Source of the DNA: Torreya grandis
Lineage: Eukaryota; Streptophyta; Pinopsida; Cupressales; Taxaceae
Direction: 5' to 3'
DNA: 64,000 nt
Assembly (NCBI GenBank): GCA_037957365.1
Contig: JARHVA010001738.1
Span: 705,001 to 769,000 of the forward strand
The notes under the pieces are model-generated. The model made no database searches. It was not told the origin of the DNA and saw nothing but the letters and a program-made list of their open reading frames with translations. Below, piece by piece: positions 50,311 through 62,162 of this stretch. How positions within the stretch are numbered: the stretch's first letter is position 1; every line of letters begins with the position of its first letter. The translations under genes were made by a program, and so were the position numbers.

Positions 50311-50313
50311 AAA

Positions 50314-51970
50314 TGTTACAAAAAAGTAGCCTTTTGGTCATGTGCCTAGTCATGAACTTACCTAACTATCTATGTTAGATTTAATATTGTTTTAGAAGGT
50401 CACATTCCTTGAATATTATTATGGCACTCAAAATTTATCACTTGATTTCACTCGCATTAATATACATAAGGCACAAGCCTTATGTTCTCATCTAAAGTAT
50501 AGTGGAGAAGGGACTAGGGTCTATGTTGGGATAATTATGCCTTGGTAGAACTATTTTATTCAAGGGCTTGGGTTAGTTTAATTATGGTTATCAATTTATT
50601 GGTGCAAGCCTTGGGTTTCATGGGCTCAAAGGCATTCAAGTGCTTGAGGGCCAATTGGGTATCTAGTTAAGGGAATTAGGCCTAGACATATGCTTAGGTG
50701 CGGGTCTCATTTTGGTGTCTAGGGTCTTAACCATACTTAATGTATTTCATATCATGGGTGCAACATTCATTACTTGTTATAGGTCTGATATGAATGAGTC
50801 AAGTTAAAACTTGTAAGAACTCAACCATACATTTGATAGAATAAATCATGTAATCAGTGAACCTTCAAATAGTGTTATTCATTAATGGAGTTTAATAATA
50901 ATTCATGTATAGTCCATATAAATTAAAAAAATCCTTGACATAAGCTTCTATAGTCCTAGAGGATCAAAGGAAAACTTGGGAGTTATAAAGGGGAACATCA
51001 AAAAGAATCCTGACTTAATTCCTAATGCTAATGGAAACTATTTAGTAATAATTTTCCATAGCTTTACTACTCCAATTTACCTTTCTCTTCTTCAACTAAA
51101 CTCAACCTCATTTTATAGGGCTTCAAAACATCCTAAGATCATTTGTAATGGAGCATGATAAACATTGAACCAGCACTAGAGGTACACATCCTACCACCTT
51201 CACTATGTTTGTCTTTAATGGTCCATCACTATCCCATGTGCCCACTTCCTAATGCTTCTTAATTCAAAAGGAGTTTTAAGCATTTAATGGCCCATCACTA
51301 TCACATGTACCCACTTCCTAAGGCTACTTGATTCAAAAGAAGTTGTTAGTTTCTAGCTAGATGATACTATTAGAAGACAAAATAAAAATCATCTATATGA
51401 TTACCTCATGCCCATGTGTTTTTTGTGTTGGCATGGATCCACTACTTAGCTCTAGAAGGGGCCCAATAATCATGGACGATCCAAATAAGGTGATATGATG
51501 AATAATATGCCAATAAATAACCACAATAAGGAATATATTTCTTTAATAAGTGAGTAGGAAAAATGGGAGATCTGAATGTACATGGAAATGTAAGTAAAAT
51601 CATGGAAATGGAAGTTAAAGATATTAATTTGTGGATTATATAACACCTTAATCTTTTACATTTGGAAAAATTAGACCTTAGTTTTTCCTCTTAGTTATGG
51701 ACCTTTACCACTTTCTAAAGTCTCGTATCTACTCTATTTTATGCCTTTTAGCCTATCTCTTAGTCCAACCAATATTATGTTGAAGACCTAGATCTTTTAT
51801 CCTTCCCAGAATGCTTAAAACATGCTTATCTTCCACCTCTACAAGTTTTGAGTCTACACCTACTTTTACATTCCCTAGACACTAGTGTTTGGTACAAACA
51901 CCTATGTCAATGTAGTTGTTCTACTTTGATGCAAGTGTCTAGTGCCATCAATTCATCCAATTAACAAATA
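50314..51970 (-). repeat. Probable 5-prime LTR of the minus-strand gypsy element (outer end unknown)
   Basis: Begins with tgttac directly after the PBS, as an LTR 3-prime end on the minus strand should. No second copy was found in the window, so the outer limit is not known. It holds a 69 bp tandem duplication at 51214-51352. The 60-codon frame at 50976-51158 matches no family known to me. Confidence 0.4.
51214..51352 (+). repeat. 69 bp tandem duplication
   Basis: ttaatggtccatcactatcc (51215) and ttaatggcccatcactatca (51284) head two ~85% similar units ending in caaaaggag or caaaagaag. Confidence 0.9.
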
Positions 51971-51974
51971 AAAC

Positions 51975-52965
51975 ATATCCTATTGGTTATACTAAGTGCT
52001 TTAATGTGACTTATTTCTCCAAAAGGATTGATATAAATACAAGATCAACCCTCATTCATTCCTCACCTAGAAACTTATTATCTACTCACTAACAAACTTA
52101 TAAAATGCATTTAGTCAAGCACTTAAGTGATAAAAAATTCCCTATTTTATCTTATTTACATATCAATCACAAGGATAACACAAACACATGTCTAAATTAC
52201 TAAAGGAGTATCCTAATATCTATATTTTCCAAGTTACAAGCTTGGTCATTATTCTACTTTATTTGCACATATTTCATGATTCACACACAAGCCAATACAT
52301 AAGGGAAAACTACATTAGCTCAAGTCCCTCTTATAAGTATTATCTATGTAGGTAGTGTTCATTATCATAGGGGTCTTTAGAGTTAGATTGACATCGTATG
52401 CCCACTAACCTATTTTTCCACAAGGTCATTATGAATATGAAGAACTATGGTTTTATAATTTCGTGAGGAGTGATAGTCCATGACCAAGATTTTAATTCAC
52501 CAGAGTGAAGGTAAAGATAAATCTAGAAGTATACAGGTGGCGAAATCCTTTAACAATATGTATTATATACAAGATACCTACATGAAGTTAATATAATAGA
52601 AGTGATGCAACTATCCTAGACTAATATTACATTCTAGCATTCCAAAGGTACTCATTCTAAAATTTAAAGACTATTCTAAAAGTCCTCTTTCAATATGCTT
52701 CTTGCCTATTCTAGATCCATAACTATGTTATCATCACAACTATCTAATTACATTACTTCTTTTCCATTTTCATATCTATCATAGTTTTACTTATTAATTT
52801 TTCCCATCTTAGTTTAATGAATCAATCATATCTTATATCTAAGATTAGCATATAACTAGACTACTATAGATATATTTTATCACACTTTTACCTTAGACTA
52901 TATCTATCCCACTTAACCCTAGAAAACACCAAATCTATACATCTAAATCAGGGTTAAACATTTTT
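51975..52965 (+). repeat. Lone diverged relative of the 1.59 kb satellite monomer
   Basis: Collinear with the satellite from about phase 975 through the monomer end to about phase 380: ccaaaaggattgatata, ccctcattcattcctcacctag (52049), cacaagccaatacataaggg (52286), ctatgtaggta (52348), gcaactatcc (52608), actactatagatata (52860) and agggttaaaca (52950). Divergence is large. It reaches across what is the arbitrary monomer start in the array, so it shows the natural order of the sequence. Confidence 0.75.
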
Positions 52966-53732
52966 CAAACCAAAATTTGAACACTAAACCCTAAGTCAAT
53001 TACATTTCTTTGATTTTTTTAAGATTATCCCTGATTACTATAAAAAATGTGTAATATAGATGCATATACCACCCATTTTGGGTTTTGATATGTCATATTT
53101 GATATGGTCATATATACATTACTTACCTTGTCAAAATTGTTGATAAAACTTATCCCAATAATGAGAGGGTTTTAATATAGAAATAACACTTGATCTAGCT
53201 TAAAAATTCCTTTTATAATGCTATATAGCCAATATCTAGACACCAATGTGCATGCTTTCAACCATTTATTATATCTAAGTCTTATTTAAATGATAGCTAA
53301 CATTCCTCTCCCATTATTCACCCATGGATTATATTGGATTATGTGGTCCATTATATTACTACTCAAAGAGGTAAGGTTGCTTAACCCATCCCACTACCTA
53401 TTAATATACAATAGGTGCCTCCTAAACCTAGCTTATAAAAAAATCCAAGTAAAATGACATAATTGACCAATTGATAAATACACGTAAAAATTTCAATCCT
53501 TGATCTTTTAAATCAATATAATGTTTATAAGGATATCCTATATGAGTAATTATGTGAGACATAAGTTACAAGTGATATTGATCTTTCTTATCTTACAAAT
53601 ATCATGAAATATTTCAATAAAAATTCCAAGATCATTACCTTTGATCCAATAAATTTACCATCCAAATATATTAATGATCAAAAATTTTCTTTAATCATAC
53701 AAGTGACCATGTAAAATAATGCCATCAAAAGG
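52966..53732. other. No feature recognised upstream of the protease relic
   Basis: Would hold leader or gag if the protease belongs to an element starting near 52.9 kb. No PBS, Gag or zinc-knuckle signal could be found. Confidence 0.4.
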
Positions 53733-54060
53733 GTGCTTGTTGACAATGGATCAAGCCTAAATATTTAATCATAAAATTCTTAACCACCATGGGTATTAAC
53801 ACCAATCTTATTCAAAAAATGGCTATGCATATAAAAGAGTTTGATAATTCACATAGCCCTCTGGTTGGTCAAATCACATTGGATGTGACATTAAGACAAC
53901 AAATAGTTTCAATTATTTCTTAGGTAATGTATCAATCATTAAATTAGAATATAATTTTGGGTAGACCTTGGATAGATTCAATGGAATTTGTCCCATTTAC
54001 ACTCCACCTATGTGTAAAATTCATACATGATGGGACCTTATTGTCCATGCATTTGACAAT
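53733..54060 (+). pseudogene. Plus-strand Ty3/gypsy protease fragment
   Basis: VLVDNGSSLNI at 53733-53765 is the retropepsin active-site segment (consensus VLVDGGSSLNIM) with the catalytic Asp kept at 53742-53744. After a frameshift the sequence reads KEFDNSHSPLVGQITLDVTL, MYQSLN, IILGRPWIDSMEFVPFTLHL and VKFIHDG. GRPWI followed by an STLH-like and a KF segment is the well-known stretch between protease and RT of plant gypsy elements. Orientation is opposite to the 41-50 kb element, so this is a different copy. Confidence 0.85.
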
Positions 54061-55043
54061 GAGCCTTTCAACATTTGTAAAATGATACATTATAAAATGG
54101 ATGACATTCCTATAGTGATATCACATAAAAATGCATTCCTATTGACCAAAAGACATGTATGAAAAAGGTGAGTCAATTACAATGGTTCTTCTATCTATAG
54201 ATGTCAATAAGGCACTAAATACTGAGGTAAAAATAATTTTATATCAAGAGTAAGAACCATTATTAAAAGATTGAATACAAGAGTGCCCACCATTTGAGCT
54301 TCCTTTATTAGTCAATACTAAGTAGAAAGATTATATTATTATGGCAATGATGATGATACCACTTTTGATGTGACAAATGAGAAAATGTGATCACATGTTG
54401 CATAAACTATTAAAACTTATAATTCCTGGCACATATAAATTAAATCCACTTGCATATAATATAAAACTAAATATAGATAAGGTAAAATTAATAATAATAG
54501 ATAATCATGTAAATACTTGTTACTCCATACATCCCTCTTGGTTAAAAACATTGAGTCAGTTACAAAGGACAATTACAAGTACAACATGTGAATAATGTAA
54601 AGTCTTCTCAAAAATCTTCATAATATATGATACTGATCACAACATAATAAGATATTATATATACCATATTATATTTTTTATTTGAACAAAGAATTATTAA
54701 TTTACCCTATACCAAACATAGATCACATAGTAGACTTATACCTATAGAAGACAAGATACCATATTGTAAATATCATCAGATCATCAACCGTAATACCAAT
54801 AAATGTTAGGTATTGAAGGAAATAATTATGAAATATAAGAACCAAAGATGCATACACATTATGTTTCACATGATAGTAATGCAAAATAATTCATATCTTT
54901 CATAAAATCATTAACTCTCAAAATGATCAAAGTATGAATATTTAACTATTAGTGAAAATATTGATTGGGTATATTAATACCATATCCAATTTGATATTAA
55001 GAAGTGTGATACAACTTGTGGCACCAAATTTTTTGCATAATTG
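54061..55043. other. Likely decayed polyprotein, unreadable
   Basis: RT would be expected here after the protease, but no RT motif was found. The 72-codon frame at 54377-54595 matches nothing known to me. Confidence 0.35.
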
Positions 55044-55360
55044 GGACACAATATAGATGAACTAATATACTCTCAATTAATGTTAGAATCTTGAGGATGC
55101 ATTTAGCTACCTATAGCCTATGGCTAACATGTGGAATCTTCCACCATATGGATATTAGACTACAAACCAAATTTTAAACTAAATTTTGGATGAAATTGGA
55201 TAATCAATTAGAATACTAATTTATATACTAAAAACATGTATGTTAATTTTATTGATATGGATATAGATATTTGTATACAACAAGTTGGGCATGATTATTT
55301 TCCTGCACCATTGGCTTTATGTAAACCATTAAATAAAAAAATTGAAGTGGTGGTAGTGCA
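55044..55360 (+). pseudogene. Decayed coding frame in the plus-strand gypsy remnant
   Basis: One frame runs about 105 codons with five or six isolated stops. It starts NIDELIYSQLMLES and later reads VESSTIWILDYKPNFKLNF, FIDMDIDICIQQVGHD and PAPLALCKPLNKKIEVV. No domain could be named. It lies between the protease relic and the PPT, so polyprotein origin is likely. Confidence 0.35.
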
Positions 55361-55364
55361 GTGA

Positions 55365-56412
55365 TATAAAAAAATATTGATAAAATTTATAGATGATCCT
55401 TCACCATTTAATTATGATTAATTACTTGATTAGACATCTTCAAATATTTTATAAATACCAAAAAAATCAAAATCATTCAAAAATTAAAAAAACATTTACG
55501 ACACCTACATTTTCTATTGGCTCATTGATGTCTATGTGTTAGTACTATGTTGATGGATGTGGCACATAAGTTACTTATACATACACATGTGTGTCACACT
55601 TATACTTGAGTGTGATACATAAATACATAGATACATGATCTATTCTTATTTTTTATGGTGAGGCTTTCTTCTAATCATGTCATATGGACATTGGGGTAAT
55701 CCATCTCTATGATTATAATGCATCCATGTTATATCATTCTATGGTCACTCTACATTGTAATTTATTGAGCTCATATATGTAATTTTACATTCATTTATAC
55801 ATGATTATATCTTACACAAGATACTTGATATGTGATGCACTTGATGTTTTTACTAACACATTTAGTCCATGGAATACTATGACATGTTTATGTTAGTTAT
55901 TTATGCTTTTGTTTATGCACTTCCTTGAGTATCTTACCTTGTTATTATCTTGCCTATTTAATAATTTAAAAATTCTCCTTTGTTTGTGACCACAATGCCT
56001 ATTTATGTTTTCTTTAACATTTTAATATGTCATTTTTTATTATATGGACATTTAACTATGTCATCTTTTCTTTTATGGACATTTGACTAAGTCCTGACCA
56101 TTTGATTGTGTGGCATTTGATTATGCCCCTTGTTTGTGGTATCCTTGGATCATTACATTTTTAATTTATTTTGAGTGATATTATGTGTGTGCTTAATATT
56201 CTTTTTGAGTTTGTACTATTACTATTTAGACATTTATATGATCCTTATCATGCATATTAGGCCTTCATGTGATCACATTGTTCTATGTATTTCAATGTTA
56301 TATCTACCAAGACATGTTCCTTTTATATGCTAGATTATTCCATTTATAGATTATATATTTGTATTATCATTTTAAGGTGAGGTAACCAACTATTTATACT
56401 CTTCCTTCACTT
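55365..56412. other. No gene recognised
   Basis: T-rich plus strand with many short catttgac/ttatggacatt repeats (56040-56115). Probably the 3-prime untranslated part of the plus-strand gypsy element. Confidence 0.4.
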
Positions 56413-56423
56413 AGAAGGGGGGA
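56413..56423 (+). other. Polypurine tract of the plus-strand element
   Basis: agaagggggga lies directly before TGTCATAGAC at 56424. A purine run followed by TGTCAT is the classic start of a gypsy 3-prime LTR. Confidence 0.6.
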
Positions 56424-57130
56424 TGTCATAGACTTATGTTCTTCACATTTGGCATAGTTTTTAGATTCAGTGGTGGCATGCTTTAGAAGCATGTTATCCA
56501 CACTCATTCAATATTTCGTACTTATATCAATTTTAAGATTCAAAGGGGGAATCTCATATAAACATGGATTCCACACATTCATAGTTTTTGATTCAATGGT
56601 GGAATGCTTTGGAAGCATCTTCTCTAAACTTATTCAATATTTGGCACAACCAAATTTAGTGGGGGCATGTTTTGGAAACATGTCTTCCACATTGGTACTT
56701 CTTCTATCTTTTATATTTCTCCATATTTAGTTGGGGATTGATTTGGAATAATGATCTCTATGCTTACAAAGTTGAAAAATTGTCCAAATCATAGTGTTAT
56801 ATAGTTTAGATTCATAATTGTGGTATAATTATATACATTGCTAACATTGTTGTAAATAGTTTCAACATGAGACATGTATAAGGTGCATACACTATGAAAT
56901 ATGCACCTAATATTTTAAAATCCAAATGAATTTCATATTTTAAAACACTCTCAGGAACTATCATCACCCACCAAGATGTACTTCTATTCATTGATACCTA
57001 GGATGCAATCTTACAAAGTGTATTGAGCCAATCTACTACATTAGTTGGTTCACTTTTGGTATGGTTCCGGTGATCAAATCACTCAATCTTGATAAGTTTT
57101 TAGGTTTTAATTGATTGTATCATCCAACCT
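56424..57130 (+). repeat. 3-prime LTR start of the plus-strand gypsy element
   Basis: Starts TGTCATAG after the PPT and runs at least to the outer edge of the copia LTR at 57131. The right end is unknown: the sequence after the copia element (63511 onward) is not a plausible continuation. It contains hairpin-bearing repeats at 56461-56740. Confidence 0.45.
56461..56745 (+). repeat. ~60-65 bp repeats each with a small hairpin
   Basis: About five diverged units share a ttcaatggtgg-like start. Three contain palindromes: CATGCTTTAGAAGCATG (56477-56493), ATGCTTTGGAAGCAT (56604-56618) and CATGTTTTGGAAACATG (56666-56682). Stem pairing is kept although stem bases differ. Confidence 0.75.
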
Positions 57131-57513
57131 TGATAACCCCAGAATCAAAATAGGTTGAACCTTGTCCCCGCTTAGTGTGAGTGCACCAGTATTTTATTAA
57201 TAATTCAAAAAATCAAGTACATAAGGGTGTCTTTACTCCATTAACCCTTTTACAATGCAAACATGGATTTATATATTTTTTACCAATGACCGGTAAAAAC
57301 AACTAATCCTATAACCAACTAAATACAAGAAAATAACCCGTAAAGCAATTCTAATTAATAAATATAAAACATTAAAACTACCTAATAATTAAACTAAGTA
57401 AGTTTATTTTATGGGGGTGTCTTTACTAAAAGATGCATGCCCCATTTACAATAATTATTTATTACCTACCAAAAATCTAACCTAGCGTTTAGACTTTGGA
57501 ACAAGTCCTAAAA
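57131..57513 (-). repeat. Copia 3-prime LTR (~383 bp)
   Basis: About 95% identical to 63133-63510, with a 4 bp direct duplication (aagtaagt) near 57396 and the inner end changed from aaca to aaaa. Its outer end keeps TGATAACCCC. Confidence 0.95.
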
Positions 57514-57523
57514 AACCCCCCTA
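57514..57523 (-). other. Polypurine tract overlapping the polyprotein stop
   Basis: Element-strand TAGGGGGGTT lies directly against the 3-prime LTR. The TAG that ends the RNase H frame (FTKPLEESNLKN ... LDFGS, stop) is the first part of the tract, so there is no 3-prime untranslated spacer. Confidence 0.8.
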
Positions 57524-58303
57524 TGATCCAAAGTCAAGTCTTTTGACACATACCAAGCATTTTTTTGAATTTTTCAAATTTGATTCTTCAAGGGGTTTTG
57601 TGAAGATATCAGTTGTCTGATCAACAGTTGGGCAATATATTGGATCAAGAGTTTTCTTTGCCACCAACATTCATAGATAATGGTATTTGACATCCATATG
57701 TTTTGTTTTGGCATGAAACACTGAATTCTTGGACATCTTGATTGCACTCTGATTATCAATGTATAACTGTGTAGGAGCAAACTGAGAAACCTGAAGATCT
57801 TCAAGAATACGACGAAGGTAAACAATTTCTCTAGAAGCATCCCATGCTACAATATACTCTGATTCTACTGATGAATTTACCACTGTATCCTACTTCTTAC
57901 AACACCAAGCAATGGCAGCTGAACCCATATGCATAGTGTATCCTATGGTTGGCACTCTATCATCCACACATCTGCCAAAATCTCCATCACAATATCCAAC
58001 AAGTTTGAAGTTCTTGTTGCAGCGGTATTCAAGGCCATATGTTTTTATTCCCTGAAGGTAATGAAGTACTCATTTTGTTGCATGCCAATGAATTTCTCTA
58101 GGCTCATGCATAAACCTAGATAAAATTCCAACTGAAAATGAAATATCGGGCCTAGTAGTCATCAAGTATATCAAACCTCCCACCAATTGTCTATATGTGG
58201 TGTCATCAAAAAAGGCACTGCTATCATCCTTAGACAATTTCAAGTTACTTTTTATGGGAGTGAGGGCAGGTTTGCAATCACTCATGCCAAACCTCTCTAA
58301 TAA
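57521..58303 (-). pseudogene. Copia connection and RNase H
   Basis: CKPALTPIKSNLKLSKDD and YRQLVGGLIYLMTTRPDISF are the usual post-RT connection. RNase H follows with SSVESEYIVAWDASREIVYL, LYIDNQSAIKMSKN and FHAKTKHMDVKYHYL. The C-terminal DQTTDIFTKPLEE is directly followed by the stop at the PPT. Stops split it into at least three frames. A longer overlapping minus-strand open frame (57574-57840) is a shadow in another frame. Confidence 0.93.
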
Positions 58304-59097
58304 CTAAGAAATATACTTAGTTTGTGAAATGAAAATACTATGCTCTTTTTGAGTTACCTCTATGCCTAGATAGTAGTGAAGAAGTCCAAGATCTGTCATC
58401 TCAAACCCATCTTTTAATTCCTTCTTCATAGACTTATTATGGTTTTCATCATTACCTGTAATAAACAAGTCATCAACATAGAGAACTAGTATCACCATTT
58501 TCTTACCCTACACACGAAAATAGAGAGTATCATCAAATTCACTTCAATGAAAACCAATGGATTTCAAGTATGAATCCATTTTCTCATACCAAACCCTGGG
58601 TGCCTATTTGAGCCCATACAAAGCTTTTGTCAATTTACACACTTTGTGTTCAACACCCACCTATTCAAAACCCTGAGGTTGTTTCATATAGACTTCTTCC
58701 CCTAAATCACCATTTAAAAAAGCACTTTAACATCTAATTGATGCACTTTCCAACCATTTTATGCTGCTAAGGCAAGTACCATACAAATAGTATGCCATTT
58801 GGCAGTTGGTGTAAATGTTTCCTCATAGTCAATACCTTCTTGTTGCACATATCCTTTTATAATAAGTTGTGCCTTATGTTTATCAATGGAGCCATCTAAT
58901 TTATACTTAGTCCTATAAACCCATTTACATCCGATGGGTTTAACATGTGGAGGAGGATCAACTAAAACCCATGTATTATTGTTAAGTATGGAATCATACT
59001 CACATTTCATTGCCTGTTGCCAAACATGTTCAGTAGATGCCTCCTCAAAAGTGGATGGCTCAGTGGAAGAAATAGTAACAACCATAGCATAGTTCAC
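58304..59097 (-). pseudogene. Copia reverse transcriptase (RVT_2)
   Basis: The first piece (59097 to 58759) has STEPSTFEEAS, MKCEYDSILNNNTWVLV, GCKWVYRTKYKLDGSIDKHK and IDYEETFTPTAKW, all standard RVT_2 landmarks. After stops and frame changes the palm motif LVLYVDDLFITG (58498-58463) is intact, including the YVDD catalytic pair, followed by FEMTDLGLLHYYLGIEV and ISQTKYIS. Stops lie at the end of each piece, so no full enzyme is made. Confidence 0.94.
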
Positions 59098-59360
59098 CTA
59101 TTTTCAAGAATTCCTTGGCCTTGTTAAACCAACTTCATCTAATCTCAAGTCAAAAAAAGTACTTTGAGCCCATTTTGGATATTTAGACAAATTATTCAAA
59201 TCAGGGACTCCAGAATTCTCATTATGTGTATCATTCAAAGGGGGACATAGAGAATTTTCAACAATTTCTAAGTCATCAACTTGTGAACTTGTAGATGAAG
59301 GAGAGGAAAGTGAAGGAATTTGAGTCTCATATCATAACTTTGAAGAGTTATCCCCATTAT

Positions 59361-60242
59361 TCAAACCCTTATCTCTTTTGGTATTTTCCTCTCTAATCTA
59401 TCAAGTTGAGAATCAATCTCTCCAGTGTTCATAGTCCCACACTCATCAAATATTACATCTTGACTCACTATGAATTTGCCTGAATCTTGTGCAAGCAAAT
59501 GAAATCCCTTTTTATCTTCAAAATAACCAAGAAAGATGCATTTTTGACTTCGTGGTTCCAACTTAGTTCTATGTTTAATAGGAACCAAAGCAAAACAAAC
59601 ACATCCAAGCACTTTCAAGTGTTTAACTTTGGGTTTAAACCCATACCATGCCTCATATGGAGTTTGTCCCAAAAGTGAAACTATGGGGGACCTGTTTCTC
59701 AAATACACTACAGTACCAATAGCTTCAGCCCAAGATTTATCATCAAGGTGTTTATAGTGCAACATGGCACGTGATGTGCCCTCTAAAGTTCTATTCATTT
59801 GTTTAGATACTCCATTTTGTTGTGGAGTATAAGCATTACTATATTGTCAATGAATTCCATGTTCTCAACAATAGTCTAAAAATTCATTAGAGGTATACTC
59901 ACCTCCATTATCTGAATGAAGAGTGGCCAAATGTGAACCTATTTCTTTTTTGACTAAGTGTAACCAATCAACAAACTTAGCGAAAACTTCAGATTTGTTT
60001 TTCATAAAGAATACCCAAGTCATCCTAGAAAAGTCATCAATAAACAAGAAAAAATATCTACACCCACCAATGGATGACTTTTTCATGTCACATACATCAC
60101 TATGAACTAACTGTAAACATCTGTTAGCTCTCTGAGATGACTGTTTAGGAAAATTTTCTCAATTTTGTTTACCCAAAACACATGACTCAAAAAGAATACT
60201 ATCTTTGAAAAAAGTGGGCAACCCATTCACCATACCATGTCT
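59361..60242 (-). pseudogene. Copia integrase
   Basis: Split into three open pieces. Frame 1 has FESCVLGKQ (HHCC finger, first Cys reads Phe), then after a stop LVHSDVCD, whose Asp (60096-60098) is the first catalytic residue. Next come FIDDFSRMTWVFFMKNKSE and LHSDNGGEYTSNEF with the second catalytic Asp (59910-59912). After two stops comes YTPQQNGVSKQMNRTLEG, where the catalytic Glu of NGVAER reads Lys (59802-59804). The C-terminal part has the copia motif YEAWYGFKPKVKHLKVLGC and KCIFLGYFEDKKGF. Integration activity is lost. Confidence 0.93.
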
Positions 60243-61766
60243 CTACAAATCCACTAAAGAGTGGATATTCAAATGTCCATAGCGGAGATGCCATAACCAA
60301 TGTGTAGACATAGTACCTGTACCTATGTCAATAACTGTTGCAAGTTCTATATTGGGAGGAAGCACCTTACAATACAATCTAACCAAGTTTCCATCTTCAT
60401 ATCCTATATACATTATTTTATAATGATCCTTCACTGAATTGATGTAAATGAGCCCATTTTCAAGCATAATTTGATAACCTTTCTTTCGAATAGTTACCAA
60501 ATAAAGTAAGTGTTTCTTCAATGTGGGAACATACCAAACATCCTCCAAGTATTTTATAGACCCATTAAGAAGAAGAATTCGAATAGAACCAAGTCCTAGT
60601 GGTGTATGCATAGACTTATCTGCTAAGGCAACTAGAGAGAGAGAAGCTTCCTTATAAGACCAAAAGAAATCTCTCCTAAATGTCATGTGTTTGGTTGCTC
60701 TTGTGTCTAAAACCCATACATCTGTGAGCTCATCTCTAGCATCATATTCAATATAATCAATGTGCCCCAAAGTAGTGAATGCAGATTCATGGGCAACATT
60801 ACTAGATTCATCATAGTCATTATTGGCATACTGAGCAGAGTTAGTCTTAGTCACTTTTTTTGGCCTTTGAATTTTATCAAAAGGAATCCTACATTGTGAG
60901 GCAATGTGACCAAATTTTCCACATCTATGACACTGAATGTCTAATCTACCTCGACCTCTGCCCCTATATGAATTGTGACCATGTCCTTGATCACTTGTTT
61001 CATGTGAATGTGATTGATTAGATTGTTGATTATTTGAATGACCCCTACCTCTCTTTTGATATCTACCTCCTTTATAACCTCGACCCCCTCTATAACTATT
61101 TCCTTTATTATTTTGATGCCCAGATGAAGATGAACTAGGCTTTGACTCTAAAACATGGGCTTCTTTGATTTTCTTGGATTTCTTGGGTAGAGAGAGGTCA
61201 TGTTGGATGAGAAACTCAGCCAACTTATCAAAGGTGATGCCTATGATCTTGTCATAGACATGCAACAATTCAACAAAATTCCTATAGGACCCTGGTAGTC
61301 CTTTCAAAATAGTAGTAACTATGAGGTCATCATCTAGTTTTCCAAAACCAGCCTTAGTGTACTCAGTAGTGATATTTTTCAACTTAGACATATATTCTCC
61401 CATATCCCCATCCTCATCTAATGACAAAGTAAATAACTGCATATGAATATCTATCTTCTTATGCTTAGGTTTCTTATCATACAAATCTGACAATGTTTTC
61501 CATGCAGTGTAACTATGAGGAGAATTTTCAATATGAACATATGTATCATGAGTACAACAACATTTAATGAGAGCTAAGGCCTTAGAATCATGTAAATTGA
61601 AAATATCTAATTTATCTTGCTCTATTGGCAATGTGGGATTTTCATTCTTAACAATATCCCATAACTCATTAAACACTAGTGAAGCCTCCATCAATCGTTT
61701 CCAATCTAAATAATTGGAAATCGTTAATCTATCACCATCTAAAAGCAAATTTTGAATTTTCAGCAT
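60243..61766 (-). pseudogene. Copia Gag, zinc knuckle, protease and pre-integrase
   Basis: The start is taken at Met 61766 (MLKIQNLLLDG), because the 61 upstream in-frame residues look untranslated. The Gag domain (UBN2/DUF4219-like, about residues 1-190) contains SNYLDWKRLMEASL and KGLPGSYRNFVELL. An Arg/Gly-rich segment (residues 222-275) follows, then the knuckle CHRCGKFGHIASQC (60891-60932). The protease active site reads LDTRATKHMT: the Gly of DTG is Arg (codon 60699-60701), which should abolish cleavage. The frame ends in the pre-integrase motif LWHLRYGHLNIHSL at a TAG. Of 508 codons this is the longest open part of the element. Confidence 0.93.
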
Positions 61767-62162
61767 TTTGAAATGAAAGAAAGTGTAGTAGAGAAATGTG
61801 TGATAAAATACAAAAGAAATGAAACAAATATCACACTTACTACACAAGACACTGCTTCTATGGGGTTTTGCACTTAACCTCCATGTAGAGCGTAAAAGAA
61901 AAAATAAGTATTTTTGATGGGTTTTGCACTTAACCACACCAAAAATCAATGATTACACCCTTATTTCACCAAATTACAACTTTATTCCATCAATTACACC
62001 CTTATCTCACCACAACAATGCAAAAGAAATATGATTAAATTCTGCCCCTTTTTTGAAAATTTAAATAACACAATACAATAAGTATGTGTTTTACAATATT
62101 CTAAAAAAAAGGAATATACCTTTTTCAAAAAAAGCATATTCCAAGACAAAAATAACTTTCTC

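Larger units (their letters stand above)
41006..50312 (-). mobile_element. Degenerate Ty3/gypsy retrotransposon internal region
   Basis: Minus-strand remnant with domains in gypsy order when read from 50312 downward: PBS, Gag, zinc knuckles, protease, reverse transcriptase, integrase. Every domain is broken by stops and frameshifts, so it is long dead. A 5-prime LTR is expected to begin at 50314 (tgttac on the plus strand, TGTAACA end on the element strand). The 3-prime LTR was not found at the low-coordinate side, where the element abuts the direct repeat 40645-41005. The tRNA-Asp-type PBS is typical of the Athila/Tat side of plant gypsy elements. Lineage assignment is inference. Confidence 0.85.

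Noticed and set aside
57574..57840. 88-codon minus-strand open frame
   Set aside because: Out-of-frame shadow of the copia RNase H.
59487..60105. Plus-strand open frames at 59487-59678, 59923-60105 and 57929-58123
   Set aside because: Antisense shadows of the copia integrase and RT connection.
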